Of a DNA stretch of 64,000 bases, positions 1 through 9,237 are shown one piece after another. Numbering within the stretch: the stretch's first letter is position 1; the number at the start of each line of letters is the position of its first letter. A program made the translations under genes and the position numbers. The DNA comes from Ecdyonurus torrentis (taxonomy: Eukaryota > Arthropoda > Insecta > Ephemeroptera > Heptageniidae), in the NCBI GenBank assembly GCA_949318235.1, contig OX439129.1:2294001-2358000 (forward strand), read 5' to 3'. Under the pieces are notes generated by a model. The model saw only the letters and a program-made list of their open reading frames with translations, did no database searches and was not told the DNA's origin.

Positions 1-135
1 TTTTGAGAAATCATCAAAACTAGTTTTAATCGTGAAAAAAGTATGATTTTTATCATTCAATAACATTTGGTTCTTGAAATAAAAACTTTGTTTCATGACT
101 TGGTTTGGCTACATGATGAGTGAAAACTAAAATTG
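1..135. repeat. Left-edge partial monomer, type 10-like
   Basis: This is the last 135 bases of a monomer cut by the window edge. It carries gtgaaaaaag (around 31-40), the mark of type 10, which is otherwise absent until about 9,380. It also has cattcaa and aaataaaaac. A zone II-like monomer therefore sits immediately left of zone I, so the zones are probably interleaved rather than a simple gradient. Confidence 0.85.
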
Positions 136-381
136 TCAATAACCCAAAAAGTATGCGTCGGAGCAAAAAAGTTCAAGACATCTTTTTTGTAGAGAATTGA
201 AAAAGCTATGTTTTGAGTTGAATTTGATGTCTGTAGCATTCTTAGTTTCTAAAAAATCATCAAAACTAGTTTTAATCGTGTAAAAAGTATGATTTTTATC
301 ATTCAATAACATTTGGTTCTTGAAATAAAAACTTTGTTTCATGACTTGGTTTGGCTACATGATGAGTGAAAACTAAAATTG
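136..381. repeat. Reference monomer (first complete copy, type 1) with its internal anatomy
   Basis: This copy fixes the phase used throughout. In order it holds: tcaataaccc (136-145); a two-CpG word gcgtcgg (155-161); an A6 run (165-170); the 7-mer agacatc (176-182); a T6 run (183-188); gtagagaatt (189-198); gctatg (205-210), replaced by tatatg in some types; the two-allele block ttgaatttgatg (218-229); the 12-bp perfect palindrome aaaactagtttt (262-273); a small dyad atgat/atcat with a TTTT loop (289-302); the conserved word acatttggttcttgaaat (309-326); tttcatgact (337-346); and the conserved word gtgaaaactaaaattgtcaa, which runs into the next copy. Two overlapping minus-strand frames are open: one of 68 codons (342 down to 136), and one starting at the minus-strand ATG near 302. 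Neither resembles a family I know. Confidence 0.95.
262..273. other. 12-bp perfect palindrome, representative site
   Basis: The word aaaactagtttt equals its own reverse complement. It is present in most monomers at relative positions 127-138. It is broken in the 21 copies with aaccaatttt (types 13 and 14) and loses its outermost pair in the 11 copies with tagtttga (types 15 and 16). Could be a dimeric protein-binding site or simply a chance AT-rich dyad. Confidence 0.7.
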
Positions 382-597
382 TCAATAACCCAAAAAGTAT
401 GCGTCGGAGCAAAAAAGTTCAAGACATCTTTTTTGTAGAGAATTGAAAAAGCTATGTTTTGAGTCGAATTTGATGTCTGTAGCATTCTTAGTTTCTAAAA
501 AATCATCAAAACTAGTTTTAATCGTGTAAAAAGTATGATTTTTATCATTCAATAACATTTGGTTCTTGAAATAGAAACTTTTTTTCATGACTAGGTT

Positions 598-3500
598 TGG
601 CTACATGATGAGTGAAAACTAAAATTGTCAATTACCCAAAAAGTATGCGTCGGAGCAAAAAAGTTCAAGACATCTTTTTTGTAGAGAATTGAAAAATATA
701 TGTTTTGAAATAAATAGTAAGTCTGTAGCATTCTTAGTTTTTGAAAAATCAACAAAACTAGTTTTAATCGTGTAAAAAGTATGATTTTTATCATTCAATA
801 ACATTTGGTTCTTGAAATAAAAACTTTGTTTCATGACTTGGTTTGGCTACATGATGAGTGAAAACTAAAATTGTCAATAACCCAAAAAGTATGCGTCGGA
901 GCAAAAAAGTTCAAGACATCTTTTTTGTAGAGAATTGAAAAAGCTATGTTTTGAGTAAAATAGTAAGTCTTTAGCGTTCTTAGTTTTTGAGAAATCATCA
1001 AAACTAGTTTTAATCGTGTAAAAAGTATGATTTTTATCATTCAATAACATTTGGTTCTTGAAATAGAAACTTTGTTTCATGACTCGGTTTGGCTACATGA
1101 TTAGTGAAAACTAAAATTGTCAATAACCCAAAAAGTATGCGTCGGAGCAAAAAAGTTCAAGACATCTTTTTTGTAGAGAATTGAAAAAGCTATGCTTTGA
1201 GTTGAATTTGATGTCTGTAGCATTCTTAGTTTCTGAGAAATCATCAAAACTAGTTTTAATCGTGTAAAAAGTATGATTTTTATCATTCAATAACATTTGG
1301 TTCTTGAAATAGAAACTTTGTTTCATGACTCGGTTTGGCTACATGATGAGTGAAAACTAAAATTGTCAATAACCCAAAAAGTATGCGTCGGAGCAAAAAC
1401 GTTCAAGACATCTTTTTTGTAGAGAATTGAAAAAGCTATGCTTTGAGTAAAATAGTAAGTCTGTAGCATTCTTAGTTTTTGAGAAATCATCAAAACTAGT
1501 TTTAATCGTGTAAAAAGTATGATTTTTATCATTCAATAACATTTGGTTCTTGAAATAAAAACTTTGTTTCATGACTTGGTTTGGCTACATGATGAGTGAA
1601 AACTAAAATTGTCAATTACCCAAAAAGTATGCGTCGGAGCAAAAAAGTTCAAGACATCTTTTTTGTAGAGAATTGAAAAATATATGTTTTGAAATAAATA
1701 GTAAGTCTGTAGCATTCTTAGTTTTTGAAAAATCAACAAAACTAGTTTTAATCGTGTAAAAAGTATGATTTTTATCATTCAATAACATTTGGTTCTTGAA
1801 ATAAAAACTTTGTTTCATGACTTGGTTTGGCTACATGATGAGTGAAAACTAAAATTGTCAATAACCCAAAAAGTATGCGTCGGAGCAAAAAAGTTCAAGA
1901 CATCTTTTTTGTAGAGAATTGAAAAAGCTATGTTTTGAGTAAAATAGTAAGTCTGTAGCGTTCTTAGTTTTTGAGAAATCATCAAAACTAGTTTTAATCG
2001 TGTAAAAAGTATGATTTTTATCATTCAATAACATTTGGTTCTTGAAATAGAAACTTTGTTTCATGACTCGGTTTGGCTACATGATTAGTGAAAACTAAAA
2101 TTGTCAATAACCCAAAAAGTATGCGTCGGAGCAAAAAAGTTCAAGACATCTTTTTTGTAGAGAATTAAAAAAGCTATGCTTTGAGTAAAATAGTAAGTCT
2201 GTAGCATTCTTAGTTTTTGAGAAATCATCAAAACTAGTTTTAATCGTGTAAAAAGTATGATTTTTATCATTCAATAACATTTGGTTCTTGAAATAAAAAC
2301 TTTGTTTCATGACTTGGTTTGGCTACATGATGAGTGAAAACTAAAATTGTCAATAACCTAAAAAGTATGCGTCGGAGCAAAAAAGTTCAAGACATCTTTT
2401 TTGTAGAGAATTGAAAAAGCTATGTTTTGAGTCGAATTTGATGTCTGTAGCATTCTTAGTTTTTAAAAAATCATCAAAACTAGTTTTAATCGTGTAAAAA
2501 GTATGATTTTTATCATTCAATAACATTTGGTTCTTGAAATAGAAACTTTTTTTCATGACTAGGTTTGGCTACATGATGAGTGAAAACTAAAATTGTCAAT
2601 TACCCAAAAAGTATGCGTCGGAGCAAAAAAGTTCAAGACATCTTTTTTGTAGAGAATTGAAAAATATATGTTTTGAAATAAATAGTAAGTCTGTAGCATT
2701 CTTAGTTTTTGAAAAATCGTCAAAACTAGTTTTAATCGTGTAAAAAGTATGATTTTTATCATTCAATAACATTTGGTTCTTGAAATAAAAACTTTGTTTC
2801 ATGACTTGGTTTGTCTACATGATGAGTGAAAACTAAAATTGTCAATAACCCAAAAAGTATGCGTCGGAGCAAAAAAGTTCAAGACATCTTTTTTGTAGAG
2901 AATTGAAAAAGCTATGTTTTGAGTTGAATTTGATGTCTGTAGCATTCTTAGTTTCTAAAAAATCATCAAAACTAGTTTTAATCGTGTAAAAAGTATGATT
3001 TTTATCATTCAATAACATTTGGTTCTTGAAATAAAAACTTTGTTTCATGACTTGGTTTGGCTACATGATGAGTGAAAACTAAAATTGTCAATAACCCAAA
3101 AAGTATGCGTCGGAGCAAAAAAGTTCAAGACATCTTTTTTGTAGAGAATTGAAAAAGCTATGTTTTGAGTCGAATTTGATGTCTGTAGCATTCTTAGTTT
3201 CTAAAAAATCATCAAAACTAGTTTTAATCGTGTAAAAAGTATGATTTTTATCATTCAATAACATTTGGTTCTTGAAATAGAAACTTTTTTTCATGACTAG
3301 GTTTGGCTACATGATGAGTGAAAACTAAAATTGTCAATTACCCAAAAAGTATGCGTCGGAGCAAAAAAGTTCAAGACATCTTTTTTGTAGAGAATTGAAA
3401 AATATATGTTTTGAAATAAATAGTAAGTCTGTAGCATTCTTAGTTTTTGAAAAATCAACAAAACTAGTTTTAATCGTGTAAAAAGTATGATTTTTATCAT

Positions 3501-4287
3501 TCAATAACATTTGGTTCTTGAAATAAAAACTTTGTTTCATGACTTGGTTTGGCTACATGATGAGTGAAAACTAAAATTGTCAATAACCCAAAAAGTATGC
3601 GTCGGAGCAAAAAAGTTCAAGACATCTTTTTTGTAGAGAATTGAAAAAGCTATGTTTTGAGTAAAATAGTAAGTCTGTAGCGTTCTTAGTTTTTGAGAAA
3701 TCATCAAAACTAGTTTTAATCGTGTAAAAAGTATGATTTTTATCATTCAATAACATTTGGTTCTTGAAATAGAAACTTTGTTTCATGACTCGGTTTGGCT
3801 ACATGATTAGTGAAAACTAAAATTGTCAATAACCCAAAAAGTATGCGTCGGAGCAAAAAAGTTCAAGACATCTTTTTTGTAGAGAATTGAAAAAGCTATG
3901 CTTTGAGTTGAATTTGATGTCTGTAGCATTCTTAGTTTCTGAGAAATCATCAAAACTAGTTTTAATCGTGTAAAAAGTATGATTTTTATCATTCAATAAC
4001 ATTTGGTTCTTGAAATAGAAACTTTGTTTCATGACTCGGTTTGGCTACATGATGAGTGAAAACTAAAATTGTCAATAACCCAAAAAGTATGCGTCGGAGC
4101 AAAAACGTTCAAGACATCTTTTTTGTAGAGAATTGAAAAAGCTATGCTTTGAGTAAAATAGTAAGTCTGTAGCATTCTTAGTTTTTGAGAAATCATCAAA
4201 ACTAGTTTTAATCGTGTAAAAAGTATGATTTTTATCATTCAATAACATTTGGTTCTTGAAATAAAAACTTTGTTTCATGACTTGGTT
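598..4287. repeat. 15-monomer higher-order repeat, unit 1 (3,690 bp)
   Basis: Type order, counted from the copy at 628: 3-4-5-6-3-7-7-8-9-1-2-3-7-5-6. The next 3,690 bp repeat this order. The match starts just after the gactagg word near 597, where unit 1 follows a type 2 copy but unit 2 follows a type 6 copy. Rare marks are shared at exactly 3,690 bp offset, for example tctttagcg near 970 and 4,660, and aacctaaaaag near 2,356 and 6,046. Deduced translations of both minus-strand frames are identical between the two units for all 15 monomers; I did not find a base difference, though I could not align every base by machine. Confidence 0.85.
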
Positions 4288-7200
4288 TGGCTACATGATG
4301 AGTGAAAACTAAAATTGTCAATTACCCAAAAAGTATGCGTCGGAGCAAAAAAGTTCAAGACATCTTTTTTGTAGAGAATTGAAAAATATATGTTTTGAAA
4401 TAAATAGTAAGTCTGTAGCATTCTTAGTTTTTGAAAAATCAACAAAACTAGTTTTAATCGTGTAAAAAGTATGATTTTTATCATTCAATAACATTTGGTT
4501 CTTGAAATAAAAACTTTGTTTCATGACTTGGTTTGGCTACATGATGAGTGAAAACTAAAATTGTCAATAACCCAAAAAGTATGCGTCGGAGCAAAAAAGT
4601 TCAAGACATCTTTTTTGTAGAGAATTGAAAAAGCTATGTTTTGAGTAAAATAGTAAGTCTTTAGCGTTCTTAGTTTTTGAGAAATCATCAAAACTAGTTT
4701 TAATCGTGTAAAAAGTATGATTTTTATCATTCAATAACATTTGGTTCTTGAAATAGAAACTTTGTTTCATGACTCGGTTTGGCTACATGATTAGTGAAAA
4801 CTAAAATTGTCAATAACCCAAAAAGTATGCGTCGGAGCAAAAAAGTTCAAGACATCTTTTTTGTAGAGAATTGAAAAAGCTATGCTTTGAGTTGAATTTG
4901 ATGTCTGTAGCATTCTTAGTTTCTGAGAAATCATCAAAACTAGTTTTAATCGTGTAAAAAGTATGATTTTTATCATTCAATAACATTTGGTTCTTGAAAT
5001 AGAAACTTTGTTTCATGACTCGGTTTGGCTACATGATGAGTGAAAACTAAAATTGTCAATAACCCAAAAAGTATGCGTCGGAGCAAAAACGTTCAAGACA
5101 TCTTTTTTGTAGAGAATTGAAAAAGCTATGCTTTGAGTAAAATAGTAAGTCTGTAGCATTCTTAGTTTTTGAGAAATCATCAAAACTAGTTTTAATCGTG
5201 TAAAAAGTATGATTTTTATCATTCAATAACATTTGGTTCTTGAAATAAAAACTTTGTTTCATGACTTGGTTTGGCTACATGATGAGTGAAAACTAAAATT
5301 GTCAATTACCCAAAAAGTATGCGTCGGAGCAAAAAAGTTCAAGACATCTTTTTTGTAGAGAATTGAAAAATATATGTTTTGAAATAAATAGTAAGTCTGT
5401 AGCATTCTTAGTTTTTGAAAAATCAACAAAACTAGTTTTAATCGTGTAAAAAGTATGATTTTTATCATTCAATAACATTTGGTTCTTGAAATAAAAACTT
5501 TGTTTCATGACTTGGTTTGGCTACATGATGAGTGAAAACTAAAATTGTCAATAACCCAAAAAGTATGCGTCGGAGCAAAAAAGTTCAAGACATCTTTTTT
5601 GTAGAGAATTGAAAAAGCTATGTTTTGAGTAAAATAGTAAGTCTGTAGCGTTCTTAGTTTTTGAGAAATCATCAAAACTAGTTTTAATCGTGTAAAAAGT
5701 ATGATTTTTATCATTCAATAACATTTGGTTCTTGAAATAGAAACTTTGTTTCATGACTCGGTTTGGCTACATGATTAGTGAAAACTAAAATTGTCAATAA
5801 CCCAAAAAGTATGCGTCGGAGCAAAAAAGTTCAAGACATCTTTTTTGTAGAGAATTAAAAAAGCTATGCTTTGAGTAAAATAGTAAGTCTGTAGCATTCT
5901 TAGTTTTTGAGAAATCATCAAAACTAGTTTTAATCGTGTAAAAAGTATGATTTTTATCATTCAATAACATTTGGTTCTTGAAATAAAAACTTTGTTTCAT
6001 GACTTGGTTTGGCTACATGATGAGTGAAAACTAAAATTGTCAATAACCTAAAAAGTATGCGTCGGAGCAAAAAAGTTCAAGACATCTTTTTTGTAGAGAA
6101 TTGAAAAAGCTATGTTTTGAGTCGAATTTGATGTCTGTAGCATTCTTAGTTTTTAAAAAATCATCAAAACTAGTTTTAATCGTGTAAAAAGTATGATTTT
6201 TATCATTCAATAACATTTGGTTCTTGAAATAGAAACTTTTTTTCATGACTAGGTTTGGCTACATGATGAGTGAAAACTAAAATTGTCAATTACCCAAAAA
6301 GTATGCGTCGGAGCAAAAAAGTTCAAGACATCTTTTTTGTAGAGAATTGAAAAATATATGTTTTGAAATAAATAGTAAGTCTGTAGCATTCTTAGTTTTT
6401 GAAAAATCGTCAAAACTAGTTTTAATCGTGTAAAAAGTATGATTTTTATCATTCAATAACATTTGGTTCTTGAAATAAAAACTTTGTTTCATGACTTGGT
6501 TTGTCTACATGATGAGTGAAAACTAAAATTGTCAATAACCCAAAAAGTATGCGTCGGAGCAAAAAAGTTCAAGACATCTTTTTTGTAGAGAATTGAAAAA
6601 GCTATGTTTTGAGTTGAATTTGATGTCTGTAGCATTCTTAGTTTCTAAAAAATCATCAAAACTAGTTTTAATCGTGTAAAAAGTATGATTTTTATCATTC
6701 AATAACATTTGGTTCTTGAAATAAAAACTTTGTTTCATGACTTGGTTTGGCTACATGATGAGTGAAAACTAAAATTGTCAATAACCCAAAAAGTATGCGT
6801 CGGAGCAAAAAAGTTCAAGACATCTTTTTTGTAGAGAATTGAAAAAGCTATGTTTTGAGTCGAATTTGATGTCTGTAGCATTCTTAGTTTCTAAAAAATC
6901 ATCAAAACTAGTTTTAATCGTGTAAAAAGTATGATTTTTATCATTCAATAACATTTGGTTCTTGAAATAGAAACTTTTTTTCATGACTAGGTTTGGCTAC
7001 ATGATGAGTGAAAACTAAAATTGTCAATTACCCAAAAAGTATGCGTCGGAGCAAAAAAGTTCAAGACATCTTTTTTGTAGAGAATTGAAAAATATATGTT
7101 TTGAAATAAATAGTAAGTCTGTAGCATTCTTAGTTTTTGAAAAATCAACAAAACTAGTTTTAATCGTGTAAAAAGTATGATTTTTATCATTCAATAACAT

Positions 7201-7977
7201 TTGGTTCTTGAAATAAAAACTTTGTTTCATGACTTGGTTTGGCTACATGATGAGTGAAAACTAAAATTGTCAATAACCCAAAAAGTATGCGTCGGAGCAA
7301 AAAAGTTCAAGACATCTTTTTTGTAGAGAATTGAAAAAGCTATGTTTTGAGTAAAATAGTAAGTCTGTAGCGTTCTTAGTTTTTGAGAAATCATCAAAAC
7401 TAGTTTTAATCGTGTAAAAAGTATGATTTTTATCATTCAATAACATTTGGTTCTTGAAATAGAAACTTTGTTTCATGACTCGGTTTGGCTACATGATTAG
7501 TGAAAACTAAAATTGTCAATAACCCAAAAAGTATGCGTCGGAGCAAAAAAGTTCAAGACATCTTTTTTGTAGAGAATTGAAAAAGCTATGCTTTGAGTTG
7601 AATTTGATGTCTGTAGCATTCTTAGTTTCTGAGAAATCATCAAAACTAGTTTTAATCGTGTAAAAAGTATGATTTTTATCATTCAATAACATTTGGTTCT
7701 TGAAATAGAAACTTTGTTTCATGACTCGGTTTGGCTACATGATGAGTGAAAACTAAAATTGTCAATAACCCAAAAAGTATGCGTCGGAGCAAAAACGTTC
7801 AAGACATCTTTTTTGTAGAGAATTGAAAAAGCTATGCTTTGAGTAAAATAGTAAGTCTGTAGCATTCTTAGTTTTTGAGAAATCATCAAAACTAGTTTTA
7901 ATCGTGTAAAAAGTATGATTTTTATCATTCAATAACATTTGGTTCTTGAAATAAAAACTTTGTTTCATGACTTGGTT
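4288..7977. repeat. 15-monomer higher-order repeat, unit 2 (3,690 bp)
   Basis: Second copy of the 3,690-bp unit. The period-15 match continues for about one more monomer, to 8,218, where gactcgg replaces gacttgg and the order jumps from type 3 straight to type 5, skipping type 4. The two units plus overhang span about 7.6 kb. Because neighbouring monomers inside a unit differ at many sites while units are indistinguishable, amplification acted on the 15-mer as a block, as in higher-order satellite arrays. Confidence 0.85.
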
Positions 7978-8007
7978 TGGCTACATGATGAGTGAAAACT
8001 AAAATTG

Positions 8008-9237
8008 TCAATTACCCAAAAAGTATGCGTCGGAGCAAAAAAGTTCAAGACATCTTTTTTGTAGAGAATTGAAAAATATATGTTTTGAAATAAATAGTAA
8101 GTCTGTAGCATTCTTAGTTTTTGAAAAATCAACAAAACTAGTTTTAATCGTGTAAAAAGTATGATTTTTATCATTCAATAACATTTGGTTCTTGAAATAA
8201 AAACTTTGTTTCATGACTCGGTTTGGCTACATGATTAGTGAAAACTAAAATTGTCAATAACCCAAAAAGTATGCGTCGGAGCAAAAAAGTTCAAGACATC
8301 TTTTTTGTAGAGAATTGAAAAAGCTATGCTTTGAGTTGAATTTGATGTCTGTAGCATTCTTAGTTTCTGAGAAATCATCAAAACTAGTTTTAATCGTGTA
8401 AAAAGTATGATTTTTATCATTCAATAACATTTGGTTCTTGAAATAGAAACTTTGTTTCATGACTCGGTTTGGCTACATGATGAGTGAAAACTAAAATTGT
8501 CAATAACCCAAAAAGTATGCGTCGGAGCAAAAAAGTTCAAGACATCTTTTTTGTAGAGAATTAAAAAAGCTATGCTTTGAGTAAAATAGTAAGTCTGTAG
8601 CATTCTTAGTTTTTGAGAAATCATCAAAACTAGTTTTAATCGTGTAAAAAGTATGATTTTTATCATTCAATAACATTTGGTTCTTGAAATAAAAACTTTG
8701 TTTCATGACTTGGTTTGGCTACATGATGAGTGAAAACTAAAATTGTCAATAACCTAAAAAGTATGCGTCGGAGCAAAAAAGTTCAAGACATCTTTTTTGT
8801 AGAGAATTGAAAAAGCTATGTTTTGAGTCGAATTTGATGTCTGTAGCATTCTTAGTTTTTAAAAAATCATCAAAACTAGTTTTAATCGTGTAAAAAGTAT
8901 GATTTTTATCATTCATAAACATTTGGTTCTTGAAATAGAAACTTTTTTTCATGACTAGGTTTGGCTACATGATGAGTGAAAACTAAAATTGTCAATTACC
9001 CAAAAAGTATGCGTCGGAGCAAAAAAGTTCAAGACATCTTTTTTGTAGAGAATTGAAAAATATATGTTTTGAAATAAATAGTAAGTCTGTAGCATTCTTA
9101 GTTTTTGAAAAATCGTCAAAACTAGTTTTAATCGTGTAAAAAGTATGATTTTTATCATTCAATAACATTTGGTTCTTGAAATAAAAACTTTGTTTCATGA
9201 CTTGGTTTGTCTACATGATGAGTGAAAACTAAAATTG
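8008..9237. repeat. Shuffled remnant at the end of zone I (types 3-5-7-8-9)
   Basis: Five monomers that reuse zone I types but not the 15-mer order. The type 7 copy at 8,500 has the agaattaaaaaagc variant otherwise seen only at 2,104 and 5,794, so it descends from the same position of the 15-mer. The type 8 copy at 8,746 carries a private change, cattcataaac in place of cattcaataac near 8,915. The arrangement fits deletion of internal monomers from a third 15-mer. Confidence 0.75.

Larger units (their letters stand above)
136..9237. repeat. Zone I: array segment dominated by types 1-9
   Basis: Thirty-seven full monomers. Type order from 136: 1-2-3-4-5-6-3-7-7-8-9-1-2-3-7-5-6-3-4-5-6-3-7-7-8-9-1-2-3-7-5-6-3-5-7-8-9. 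All copies have gcgtcgg (never gcatcgg) and gtgtaaaaag. The tatatgttttgaaat class (types 3 and 9) makes up about a third of this zone and is rare later. Within it a 15-monomer higher-order unit is repeated just over twice. The closing run 3-5-7-8-9 (8,008-9,237) uses the same types but in a shortened order, as expected if an unequal exchange removed monomers from a third unit. The boundary at about 9,238 is where gtgaaaaaag and then gcatcgg first appear in complete copies. Confidence 0.85.

Noticed and set aside
289..302. Hairpin atgat/atcat as a transcription terminator or ncRNA
   Set aside because: A 5-bp all-weak stem with a TTTT loop in AT-rich DNA is expected by chance and occurs in every monomer with no gene to terminate.
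136..381. Monomer as an older 123-bp dimer
   Set aside because: The two halves do not align at 123 bp. Only short words recur inside a monomer (aaaaagtatg at a 136-bp offset, tcaataac at 167 bp), and their order is not collinear.
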